Positions 8,098 to 16,123 of a stretch of DNA of 29,545 nt are shown here, in pieces. A program made the translations under genes and the position numbers. The notes beneath the pieces are model-generated. The model was not told the origin of the DNA, made no database searches, and saw nothing but the letters and a program-made list of their open reading frames with translations. How positions within the stretch are numbered: the stretch's first letter is position 1; each line of letters opens with the position of its first letter. The DNA comes from Bdellovibrionales bacterium (GTDB taxonomy: Bacteria > Bdellovibrionota > Bdellovibrionia > Bdellovibrionales > UBA1609), in NCBI GenBank assembly GCA_020435025.1, contig JAGRAG010000085.1, positions 1-29,545 of the forward strand. Reading direction: 5' to 3'.

Positions 8098-11000
8098 CTA
8101 CTTACGTTCTCTTTTTAAGATGTATGTTCTATTAGCAAGGAAGGGCCCGCTTAGCGTGTTCTTTTCTCCTGTAGACCATTGTATGTCGATCTTCTCAACT
8201 TGCTTGTGTTGAGCTAAACCAAAATGCATTTGCAGTTGATCAAAGGAGATAAATCCACCTCCCAGCTTAAGTTCTCTGATTTGTCGTTTTTCCTCACTTT
8301 TCCCGTAGTAAATAATGATTTTCGTACCTATACCCATCCGGTTTCCCTGTTGATCCGATATTTTAAAAATAATCGATTGCCCTGTGCCATTATTGTTTCT
8401 ATAGAGCTTTAATGGGCCATAGAGGCTCGTAGATAGAATATCTAAATCGCCATCGTTATCGAGGTCCAAGTAAGAATAACCATAGGTGTGCATATAATCT
8501 GTAAGTCCGAACTCGTCAGTGGCGTCCACGAAGCGCTTCCCCTGCTGATTGTGAAAGAAGCGGTTGGATGATTTTGAACTTTTTCTGTTAAGAATAATAA
8601 AGGATCCGTTGGCACTATAGATATCTTGCCATTCATCATTGTCTAGATCAGCAAACCTAGCTGTCCAAGCCCAGTAAGAGTCGTCCACTCCGTAATCTCT
8701 ACTGAGATCAGAAAAGGTACCATTGCTTTGTTGAAGCCACAATAGATTGTAGTCGACTTGTTTTGGAAGTTGTTGGGCACGGTCTTGAAAGCTTTTATTT
8801 AAATCTTGAGAAGTATGAAACCGGCATAGCTTTTTGGTGGCCCAATAGCTATCTGGGATATTCTCACAGATTTCAGGATTGTGTTCTTCAACAGCCAGTC
8901 GGTTAAGGACTCCGATCAAGCACTTGTCTCTTAAAGAAAGATTCGCAAATTTTTTGCATTCGGCAGCGTCACGGTCACTTATTGCAAAGAGGGCTTGGAT
9001 TGCGTTGTGGCAATTCCTGTTGGCCTTCTTGTTTTGAACGGGTTCACAGTAATCTGCGCCTTCACGAATGCGATTGTTTGGATTAAACGTTACAGAGTAC
9101 ATATCCAACAACAGATCATTATTGATATCGCCCGAATCAATACTCATAGTAAACCGGACAGCCTTGTTTGGTAGATTCGGATTAAATACCCAATTTGGTC
9201 GATGAGTCCTTTCGTCTCTACCTTTAGAGAAAAAGAATTGATCGGGAACTTCGTAGTCATTACCTACGAAAAGATCAGCAACGCCGTCACCGTTAACATC
9301 TGATATAAGGGATGTAAGAGTTTCTCCAACATAATGGCTGTTAAGCTCAATAGTTTCGAAAGTTGGCCATTGGTTGTAGACAAAATGATTTCTAGATGTT
9401 GGAAACTCATATGCGGCTTTGTAAGTTCCCATAGACCAGTTTCCTGAAAGGTAATCGAGCGTCCCATTCTGATCAACATCACCAAAGGTGCGGGAGAAGG
9501 TCAAAATTTCTCCTGTGAAGGGTGCAGCGATCAATTCAGATGACTCGAAGCTTCCATGGTCACTTATAAGAAAAAAGCTGCCTTTTCCATAGGTAGAAAC
9601 CATAATGTCTAACCAGTTGTCATTGTTGATATCTACAAAATTCATTGTAGCGACATAATAATTTTTAAGGGCCGTGGGCAGTGCTACGGGATGATAAGAT
9701 TGGCCATTTATATTTAAAAACAATCTCATACCAAAGTTGTTAGAAATCAGTAAGTCTGGCCAATGATCATTGTTGATGTCACCAACGGCAATCGGTTCAA
9801 AGTGAGAAAAAGGCTCTTCATAGATATTTGATTTAAAGGCTTCTTCAGGTGTTAAGACTCCAAAGGAATCTCCTTCTGAAAGGGAAAACTTTTTGTCCGC
9901 TATTTTCCGAGGCGTGTGATCAAAGTAGGAAACTTTAATGAATTGACTACTTAACTCAGGTGCCTCCTTAATAGGGATTGGTTGAATGGTGGGGCTCTCG
10001 AGATTTTGAATGAGCAAGGAGGGACTCTGGTCTTCGTTTCTATTGTTTAACCTTAAAGCTTCGTTAGACTGCATCCCGATTTTCTGTCTTTGGACTTGAT
10101 GATAAGTGACATTGAATTGGCAATTTCGTCGATCGATCTCATTTAAAAACACATCGCACTTTTTAAAATCGAGGTTCACTTGAGCATGGATGAGATCAAC
10201 GGATTCTAGACATTGTTGATGGCGTTTGGAGGATGTGACTAGTGAGCAGGAATCTAACTTTAAGCCAACCGTGACGAGTTTTAATACTGCTAGCGAATGG
10301 CATAAGCCTCTATATGTCTTATCGGAAAGGTTTGCGCAATAGCTGAGGTCGTTGCTGTAGTAGGCATTGGTGGATTCGAAAATAGAGCGACAAAAGGCAT
10401 CTGGAGAGGGGATTCGCTCTGTTCCAGCGAGTTTTAGGCAGGTTTTCTCATAGGCGGAACCTTTATAGCCCCATCGATATTTTTTGTCCAAAATGGCTTG
10501 GAAGAGGCACTCCTCAACTTCACTTTGACTACCTTGACATTTATACAAGACTCTTTTTCTTGTGTCAGAGCACTTTTTAACGAGAGAGGGCCATTTTAAA
10601 TCTTTGCAATCTGCTTTCCTGGTTTCGGTGACGTAATTAAAATTGGCGTAGTCATTGCATTTTTCTAAAAGCTCATTGGAAATATTGTCTTTGCAAACAT
10701 TTGGTCCGCCTTCGAGCGCGAATTTTAGGAAAACTTCTTCGAAGCAATTTTTGCGTTCCGAGGCTGGAAAATGGGTCTCACATTCATTTTGAATTAATAC
10801 ACTCAAGGAATTAGATTGGATAAGATCGCTCGCCGTGGACACGGTTTTTTCTGTCCAATGTTTTTCGAGTTGTCCGTAAAAAATTCCTACGAAAAATCCA
10901 AATGCGAGAACCGTTAGGCCCATAGCGAAAGCCACTTTTTTAGACATATATTTCCAAACGATAAAGAAAGGAAAGATGCTATAAATTCCTAGGGTGAAAA

Positions 11001-11955
11001 TTAGAGTCATGGTAAGTCCGCTACTCAGGCCGGTGCGGAGCATGATAAAAGCAAAAACAACGTCAAATGCTATCGGAACAGGTAAAAAAGTACCGATAGC
11101 AGCGACGGTTAAATAAGTGAATATGGTCGTTGATTCCGTTGTTAGAGACTGAAGGTCAATGGATTCAATAAGAATGGATCCTAAAAATCCAGACAAAGCC
11201 ATCAGTGGGACAGTTTTTATACAAATGTAGTAGAGGCTACGAAAATAACCTTCAATGACATTGACTAAGGCTCTAAACCAGTTGTCTGATTTGACTAAAG
11301 TTGTTGAGCGAAATTTGATTTCTTTGCTTAATATTTCAGACAGTTTCTCCGAATTGATAGACTCGTTTTGCCAGCCAAGGGATTTTACGAGGAGTGGCAT
11401 AATCACCAATATAAAGATCAAAGTGGCCCCAACTTTAAAAAAGGCAAACTCAATTGGAAAAAGATTAAATAGCATAGTTAGAGTGATAAAATTGAGTGTT
11501 GGCGATGTGTGCATGGTAGCTAAGGCCATTTGAATATTTTGAGTGATTGTAAATACACTTTTTCCAATAGGGGCGGCACAGTTAACACAGACTCCTAAGG
11601 GAGTTCCAAAGACGGTTCCCATCAAGGAGCTTAGAAAGCCATTGTCATTGCGAACTGGAAATTTTAAAAAGGTAAAAAGAGTAAGGATCGCGGCAGCAAA
11701 GAGAAGCCCAAAAGTCATACCTTTTTTATTAGTGTTTACCCAGTTCACGGTAGTCAGCCAAACTCTTTTTGGGTAGGGATCCGTCTTTTTTACAACGACG
11801 GCTTGATCAAAGCTCAATGCTTCCGAAAGATGAATTCTTTCTCCCATTGCTTGTTTTTCGTTAAGCTGTGGGTACCTAGAGGTCAGCCAAAATACGGCAG
11901 CAATCAGAGAAACCAAAATCAGGCTTAGGTAAAACTCACGACTCAACTTAAACAT
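8098..11955 (-). CDS. fusion: permease (DUF318/ArsP-like) + Cys-rich region + FG-GAP repeats + ASPIC/UnbV domain
   Basis: This is a 1285-residue protein with an excellent start (AAGGAG 6 nt before the ATG). Residues 9-26 form a membrane segment. Residues about 80-360 are polytopic, and GTPLGVCVNCAAPIGKS (118-132), followed by ALATMHTSPTLNFI, resembles the Cys motif region of DUF318/ArsP-type permeases. Residues 390-620 are a helical Cys-rich region with about 18 Cys. Seven Ca-binding-style FG-GAP/VCBS motifs follow, starting near 725, 775, 825, 886, 942, 1102 and 1163 (for example DINNDHWPD and DLDNDGDLD). A second Cys-rich segment (about 970-1045) interrupts repeats 5 and 6. The C-terminal 85 residues match the ASPIC/UnbV domain (GIGTKI...WSTGEK). 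The beta-propeller should be extracytoplasmic. Function is unknown. It is the last gene of a probable three-gene operon. Confidence 0.85.
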   Translation of the reverse strand: MFKLSREFYLSLILVSLIAAVFWLTSRYPQLNEKQAMGERIHLSEALSFDQAVVVKKTDPYPKRVWLTTVNWVNTNKKGMTFGLLFAAAILTLFTFLKFPVRNDNGFLSSLMGTVFGTPLGVCVNCAAPIGKSVFTITQNIQMALATMHTSPTLNFITLTMLFNLFPIEFAFFKVGATLIFILVIMPLLVKSLGWQNESINSEKLSEILSKEIKFRSTTLVKSDNWFRALVNVIEGYFRSLYYICIKTVPLMALSGFLGSILIESIDLQSLTTESTTIFTYLTVAAIGTFLPVPIAFDVVFAFIMLRTGLSSGLTMTLIFTLGIYSIFPFFIVWKYMSKKVAFAMGLTVLAFGFFVGIFYGQLEKHWTEKTVSTASDLIQSNSLSVLIQNECETHFPASERKNCFEEVFLKFALEGGPNVCKDNISNELLEKCNDYANFNYVTETRKADCKDLKWPSLVKKCSDTRKRVLYKCQGSQSEVEECLFQAILDKKYRWGYKGSAYEKTCLKLAGTERIPSPDAFCRSIFESTNAYYSNDLSYCANLSDKTYRGLCHSLAVLKLVTVGLKLDSCSLVTSSKRHQQCLESVDLIHAQVNLDFKKCDVFLNEIDRRNCQFNVTYHQVQRQKIGMQSNEALRLNNRNEDQSPSLLIQNLESPTIQPIPIKEAPELSSQFIKVSYFDHTPRKIADKKFSLSEGDSFGVLTPEEAFKSNIYEEPFSHFEPIAVGDINNDHWPDLLISNNFGMRLFLNINGQSYHPVALPTALKNYYVATMNFVDINNDNWLDIMVSTYGKGSFFLISDHGSFESSELIAAPFTGEILTFSRTFGDVDQNGTLDYLSGNWSMGTYKAAYEFPTSRNHFVYNQWPTFETIELNSHYVGETLTSLISDVNGDGVADLFVGNDYEVPDQFFFSKGRDERTHRPNWVFNPNLPNKAVRFTMSIDSGDINNDLLLDMYSVTFNPNNRIREGADYCEPVQNKKANRNCHNAIQALFAISDRDAAECKKFANLSLRDKCLIGVLNRLAVEEHNPEICENIPDSYWATKKLCRFHTSQDLNKSFQDRAQQLPKQVDYNLLWLQQSNGTFSDLSRDYGVDDSYWAWTARFADLDNDEWQDIYSANGSFIILNRKSSKSSNRFFHNQQGKRFVDATDEFGLTDYMHTYGYSYLDLDNDGDLDILSTSLYGPLKLYRNNNGTGQSIIFKISDQQGNRMGIGTKIIIYYGKSEEKRQIRELKLGGGFISFDQLQMHFGLAQHKQVEKIDIQWSTGEKNTLSGPFLANRTYILKRERK

Positions 11956-11996
11956 TTTGACTCCTTGATAAAACGAAAAGTAACTCTCCTCTTCGT

Positions 11997-12428
11997 TCAG
12001 GGTGTTTTAAACACTTCTTTGCGGGTAAGAATTAGTCCGACAGCTCCAATAAGTACAGGAAAGATAGGAACTGGAAAAAACCCCCCGTCATCGTTAACAT
12101 ATCTCCACAGGGTGGCTACAAAGTCATTCAGCCCGGGCCAAGCACCTAAAATAAATAAATACCAAGTCCATCGAATTCGGTTCCTTATTCCAAAATAAGC
12201 AAGACCCATTAAAGTGAAGCCCGTTAGCATTAAATTGCTATAGGCGACTTGCAGGAGCATTAGAATAACATCATTAGAGTTTTTTTGAGTTTTTTGACCC
12301 AGGACCAAGACATCGTACCATCGTTCCCAAGGGTGTCGGCTTAAAAAGCGAATGTACCCACGCGTACCGATAAATGTGGGGATTGCGCCTGCTAAAATAA
12401 GCAAACTGACACCGATTTTAAATTGCAT
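11997..12428 (-). CDS. small integral membrane protein, unknown function
   Basis: The frame extends to a TTG at 12440, but the ATG at 12428 gives a normal membrane-protein start (MQFKIGVSLLILAG), so I use it (143 residues). Four hydrophobic segments are visible, near residues 5-20, 55-75, 85-105 and 115-130, with an Arg/Trp-rich loop after the first (TRGYIRFLSRHPWERW) and a DDGGFFPVP loop before the last. I do not recognise the family. It lies between another polytopic protein (91 nt upstream) and the permease-UnbV fusion (41 nt downstream), and is probably co-transcribed with both. Confidence 0.75.
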   Translation of the reverse strand: MQFKIGVSLLILAGAIPTFIGTRGYIRFLSRHPWERWYDVLVLGQKTQKNSNDVILMLLQVAYSNLMLTGFTLMGLAYFGIRNRIRWTWYLFILGAWPGLNDFVATLWRYVNDDGGFFPVPIFPVLIGAVGLILTRKEVFKTP

Positions 12429-12519
12429 AAACTTTCCCAATTCTCTAGCTTTCGCAAAAAGTACAAAGAGTGTGGAGCAAGAATACTATTTCACTCCTGT
12501 AACATCAAAACATTCATAG

Positions 12520-13425
12520 TTAAGACGCCAAGCGAATGACTAAGCGAGGATTAAGTTTAGATGCCATTAGCGAGTGAAAGTTATGAAAGAAAGTGGCGAA
12601 GCTAAAAACGGTGAGAGCAAAAGACTTTCCATACTCTTCCCAGGGTGAATAGCTGTAAACCCAGTAGGAAAGAAGGCCAATAACACAGATGTGAAGAAGT
12701 AAATAAACGGGAATAGAATTCAACCCTTGTTTGCTTTGACGATTTACTAGGGGAATGAATATCCATACGAAACCATGGTATCCGATTATAAAAAGGCCCG
12801 AGATTCCTTCTGGGAAAAAGCCTGAGAAATTGGCAAAAAGGGCAGCAAAGAGGCTCACGGTTGGCAAAATAAGCATCGTATAGAATTTTTCCTCTAAGAG
12901 TTCTTTCTTAGAAAAAATCAAAATAGAATAAAGCAGGTAAGTCATCGCTAAAATCGATAAAGAGAGTTCTTCTGAAGTGAATCCTATTTTTGGATTTTTA
13001 TACGTGAGTGTAATTATGACGGCGAATTCAAACAGAATTCTTGCAATAGAAATTAGACTCAACTGGTCCCATTTTTTTTGCAGGCGTCGTCGAGGTCCAT
13101 AAACATAGGACTCAGTGAGGATGTGGTGTGCCAAAAATGTGGGCATTAAGAGAAAGTCGAAATAGACATTGGCGATGTAAACACTTGCCAATAGGCCAAC
13201 AAAAAAGAAAACAGATTTGATGGGAAATTGAGGTTGAAGAAAACTTTTCCAAGAATAAATAAAACCAATAACAAAGTGAGTACATGAAAAAACTATGAAG
13301 TAGGGTTCGGGATAGAGGGTTCCCGTAAATTCTTTTGGAAGGAGTAGAACGATAGAAAATAAGAAAATAAACCCAGATAGTCGAATGAGTATCATTTGCA
13401 TATCAGGTTTTGGCATCGCATTCAT
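12520..13425 (-). CDS. polytopic membrane protein with paired histidines, unknown function
   Basis: The frame is open from a TTG at 13452. The ATG at 13425 is preferred because GAGGGA stands 9 nt upstream (301 residues). There are about nine hydrophobic segments. His residues sit in conserved-looking settings: CTHFVIGF, LAHHILTESY and, near the C-terminus, FHNFHSLMASKLNP. Intramembrane His pairs of this kind occur in metal-dependent membrane enzymes such as Brp/Blh-type oxygenases, but I see no clear family motif, so I give no function. It is the first gene of the probable minus-strand operon that continues through 11997-12428 to the permease-UnbV fusion. Confidence 0.75.
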   Translation of the reverse strand: MNAMPKPDMQMILIRLSGFIFLFSIVLLLPKEFTGTLYPEPYFIVFSCTHFVIGFIYSWKSFLQPQFPIKSVFFFVGLLASVYIANVYFDFLLMPTFLAHHILTESYVYGPRRRLQKKWDQLSLISIARILFEFAVIITLTYKNPKIGFTSEELSLSILAMTYLLYSILIFSKKELLEEKFYTMLILPTVSLFAALFANFSGFFPEGISGLFIIGYHGFVWIFIPLVNRQSKQGLNSIPVYLLLHICVIGLLSYWVYSYSPWEEYGKSFALTVFSFATFFHNFHSLMASKLNPRLVIRLAS

Positions 13426-13559
13426 AACTAAATATCCCTCGCTGTTAGTCAATCATGGAATGAATTCGGAGTCAGCTTTTAGTCGACTATGGAAAGTAAG
13501 GGGAAGGATCGGAAAAACGAGACTTAGCTAATAACGCTATGAATAATATGTCTTTTTGG

Positions 13560-13582
13560 GGAGGTGAAAACAGCTCGCCTCC
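13560..13582 (+). repeat. short G+C-rich hairpin in the leader of the beta-barrel operon
   Basis: GGAGGTGA (13560-13567) pairs with TCGCCTCC (13575-13582) through 8 bp, one of them G-T, with a 7-nt loop. It lies about 40 nt before the first beta-barrel start. No T-run follows, so it is not an obvious terminator; a leader or attenuating hairpin is possible. The rest of the 13426-13623 gap is A+T-rich with no other supported feature. Confidence 0.3.
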
Positions 13583-13623
13583 GCATTTAAAGTAAGGTAT
13601 GGTTGAAACCTGAGATAGGGTAT

Positions 13624-14133
13624 ATGTTTAAGTTATTAGTAATTTTATTTTTGGGTTTGTTAGGATCTTCTGAGTTGTGCTGGGCACGTGAGCCAACGGT
13701 AGATATATTCTCGCAGTATGATTCGCAACTCTATTTCAGCGGAAGTTTCAATCGAGGCGGTGCCAGTTTTGGTGCGGCTTATGAATACAATCAAAAAAAG
13801 CTTATTGGATTTGGCGTTTATTTTCATCATTATGCCGAAGATATTGCCAAAGGGGCGACCGGAGCTTCTATATTGGGAGCTTTTTTTTCCCCGCATATCG
13901 ATCATGGAGATTGGGACTGTTATTTTATGACGGGATTGGCCGTAATTAAAATTGATAAAAACGTTAGCACGGAGTCTGGGTTCGGGCCCTCGTTTGCTGT
14001 CGGTGTTTTATACCATATAATGGATGGTATCGCCTTTGGGATTGAAAAGTTAGATCACTTTGATTGGGCGACGAGCCACGATAAAGGACCTATAGTCAGT
14101 GACTTAGTGGCAAAGATTAGAGTTAGTTTTTAG
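13624..14133 (+). CDS. small outer-membrane beta-barrel protein, tandem copy 1
   Basis: The frame starts at a TTG (13603), but the ATG at 13624 gives a compact signal peptide (MFKLLVILFLGLLGSSELCWA, cleavage after CWA), so I use it (169 residues). The mature part is rich in alternating aromatic and polar residues and in glycines, and it ends in a terminal Phe (KIRVSF), as outer-membrane barrels usually do. It shares the signatures DHG.WDCYFMTGLAV and GFGPSF.VGVLYHI with the next gene, so the two are tandem duplicates. No enzyme motif is recognised. An adhesin, porin-like or structural role is possible. It probably heads an operon with the second copy and the desaturase. Confidence 0.8.
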   Translation: MFKLLVILFLGLLGSSELCWAREPTVDIFSQYDSQLYFSGSFNRGGASFGAAYEYNQKKLIGFGVYFHHYAEDIAKGATGASILGAFFSPHIDHGDWDCYFMTGLAVIKIDKNVSTESGFGPSFAVGVLYHIMDGIAFGIEKLDHFDWATSHDKGPIVSDLVAKIRVSF

Positions 14134-14150
14134 GGACTATGAGGCTTTAG

Positions 14151-14717
14151 ATGGATTATTTTAACTTTAAGACGAAGAGCATAGTAAAAATTTTTGTGGG
14201 TGGTGCCATTGCCTGTTTGTTTGGAGTTCATAGCGCTATTGCCACTGAGACAACCGAAAAGCCTAAAGTCGAAGGAGAGGACCCTCTGACTTTCGCGGGA
14301 TATGACTATCATGCTTATATTAATGCGAGTTTCAGTCGAGGGGGCTACGTTGCGGGGGCTGCATTTGAGATTGGGAGAAAAAGCTCTATTGGAGTTGGGC
14401 TATACGGCCATCTTTATAAAAAAGATGATTCTAAAAATGCGACAGGTGTCGATGTTTATGGGGTCTTCGTGGCTCCGCATCTGGATCATGGGGGATGGGA
14501 CTGCTATTTTATGACAGGCCTTGCTGTTCAAGAAATTTCCTCTACAACTAAAAACGAGACGGGATTTGGGCCTTCATTTGGAGTTGGCGTCTTATATCAC
14601 ATTAAAGAAGGTCTCGCTATGGGTATGGAAAAAGTGGATCATTATGATTGGATCACCAGCGACTTTAAAGGACTGACGATGAGTGATCTGGTATTTAAAG
14701 TTCGGATTAGTTTTTAG
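14151..14717 (+). CDS. small outer-membrane beta-barrel protein, tandem copy 2
   Basis: The ATG lies 17 nt after the first copy, with GAGG about 7 nt before it. The protein has 188 residues and a signal peptide with likely cleavage after SAIA (residue 31). The mature region aligns along its whole length with copy 1 (FSRGG/FNRGG, APHLDHGGWDCYFMTGLAV, the GFGPSF block, and terminal KVRISF). The main differences are a longer acidic N-terminal segment after the signal peptide and changes in the loop between the first strands. The duplication is old: the copies are clearly related but differ at about half of positions by eye. The stop overlaps the desaturase start (TAGTG). Confidence 0.8.
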   Translation: MDYFNFKTKSIVKIFVGGAIACLFGVHSAIATETTEKPKVEGEDPLTFAGYDYHAYINASFSRGGYVAGAAFEIGRKSSIGVGLYGHLYKKDDSKNATGVDVYGVFVAPHLDHGGWDCYFMTGLAVQEISSTTKNETGFGPSFGVGVLYHIKEGLAMGMEKVDHYDWITSDFKGLTMSDLVFKVRISF

Positions 14718-15979
14718 TGGATACACAGGGTGCTCACCAAAATCATCGATCATCGTCACACATTCGTAGTTCACTGAAGGAAAATACAAGTGAGAAGGGC
14801 TTTGTGTTACCTTTGAATAGGGATTCAGCGAGCCGCACAAAAGAAACTCACTCAGTTCTAGAGATATACAGACAAGTTGACCGAGTTCAATTGGCTCGGG
14901 ACATGGATGAAGTTAGAAAAAGGATTGGTGTTCCTAATCAAAGTGATTTTTTACACCTTAAAAAAATGCAGAATTGGGGGCGTGTATTCACTTTGGTAGG
15001 CTATGGAACGGCATGGATTTTTCCCTTCAATCCGCTTTCAGCTCTCTGCATAGGCATTGGAAACTTTAGTCGGTGGGCGAATGTCACTCACCCTGTGCTC
15101 CACAAAGGCTATGATAAAGTTCCAGAAATTCCTTATTCTTGTACCAGTCGAGGCCATGCTTCGGGGTGGAGGCGATGGGTGGACTGGATGGATTGGATTC
15201 GCCCAGTCAGCTGGGATGTCGAGCACAATGAACTTCACCATTATCGACTTGGTGAAAAGGAAGATCCAGGCAATATGAAGTTAAATATGGAATGGCTTAG
15301 AACGAGTCGATGGCCTATATGGTTTCGATATTTTGTGGTCGTTATATTTTCCTTTGTTTGGAAGGTGGCTTATTTTTCTCCAAGTGCGGAAACGGCCTTG
15401 GCAGAAAAAGAAAGGCTTAAGAATGGAGGAAATCCTAGTCAGCCATTAAGACATATAGATGCTTGGTCCTTAGCGAGTCCTTTAGGGTTTCGACTATGGG
15501 TTCAGAGTTTTTTGCCGTATGCCTTTTATCGGTTTTTACTCCTTCCAGCTTTATTTTTACCTTTAGGATTTTCAGCAAGTATCAATGTTTTTGCAACAAC
15601 GATGATTGCAGAGTTTTTTGCTAATTTTCATTCTTTTTTGATGATTGCTCCTAATCATGCAGGTGACGATATATATCTTTTTGATGGACCAGCAAATAGT
15701 AAAGGGGAGTTTTATTTGCGGCAGATATTAGGCAGCGTCAACTTTACCACGGGAAAAGATGCTGTAGATTTTCTTCATGGATATCTTAATTACCAGATCG
15801 AACATCATTTGTTTCCCAACGTACCTTTAATTCATTATAGAAAGATGCAGCCAGAAGTGAAGCGTGTTTGCGAAAAGCACGGAATCCCGTACAAACAGGA
15901 AAATGTCTTTCGCCGGCTTATTAAGACTTTGCGAGAAATGGTTGATACGAGCAGAATGATTCTGGTCTCTCCCCCGTAA
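14717..15979 (+). CDS. membrane fatty-acid desaturase (acyl-lipid type)
   Basis: The GTG start overlaps the preceding TAG by one base, which implies translational coupling. An internal ATG at residue 63 is an alternative, because the first 60 residues are polar and uncharacteristic. The protein has 420 residues. The three di-iron histidine boxes are present: HPVLH (125-129), HNELHH (170-175) and QIEHH (360-364). QIEHHLFP is the form seen in front-end and acyl-lipid desaturases. Four hydrophobic segments lie between the boxes. There is no fused cytochrome b5 domain. It should introduce a double bond into membrane acyl chains using an external electron donor. Being in an operon with outer-membrane barrels suggests a link to envelope remodelling. 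Confidence 0.9.
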   Translation: MDTQGAHQNHRSSSHIRSSLKENTSEKGFVLPLNRDSASRTKETHSVLEIYRQVDRVQLARDMDEVRKRIGVPNQSDFLHLKKMQNWGRVFTLVGYGTAWIFPFNPLSALCIGIGNFSRWANVTHPVLHKGYDKVPEIPYSCTSRGHASGWRRWVDWMDWIRPVSWDVEHNELHHYRLGEKEDPGNMKLNMEWLRTSRWPIWFRYFVVVIFSFVWKVAYFSPSAETALAEKERLKNGGNPSQPLRHIDAWSLASPLGFRLWVQSFLPYAFYRFLLLPALFLPLGFSASINVFATTMIAEFFANFHSFLMIAPNHAGDDIYLFDGPANSKGEFYLRQILGSVNFTTGKDAVDFLHGYLNYQIEHHLFPNVPLIHYRKMQPEVKRVCEKHGIPYKQENVFRRLIKTLREMVDTSRMILVSPP

Positions 15980-16069
15980 AAGTAAAGTTGATATAAGCAG
16001 GAATTTTTCCTCAGATAAAGAGTTCCGTTATAGTATAAGATTCGATGAAGCGCCTTTGACATAAGATGC

Positions 16070-16097
16070 TTGCTAGTTTTGTAGAAGTGGGTATGAT
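16070..16097 (+). promoter_or_regulatory. candidate sigma70-type promoter for the second MBOAT operon
   Basis: TTGCTA (16070-16075) and TATGAT (16092-16097) are separated by 16 nt and lie 26 nt before the ATG at 16124. The -10 matches consensus at five of six positions. They lie in the 144-nt gap after the desaturase gene. Confidence 0.4.
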
Positions 16098-16123
16098 TTG
16101 ATTTTAGAGAGAGATTCCTGAAG

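Noticed and set aside
11255..11533. 92-residue plus-strand open frame opposite the permease-UnbV gene
   Set aside because: It is antisense to a clearly coding region, has no ribosome site and shows no domain-like composition.
12520..13425. Assignment to Brp/Blh-type carotenoid oxygenases
   Set aside because: Paired His residues are suggestive but the family's characteristic motif order is not visible.
16056..16061. Perfect TTGACA as -35 box upstream of the second MBOAT gene
   Set aside because: No acceptable -10 stands 16-18 nt downstream; TTGCTA with TATGAT is the better pair.
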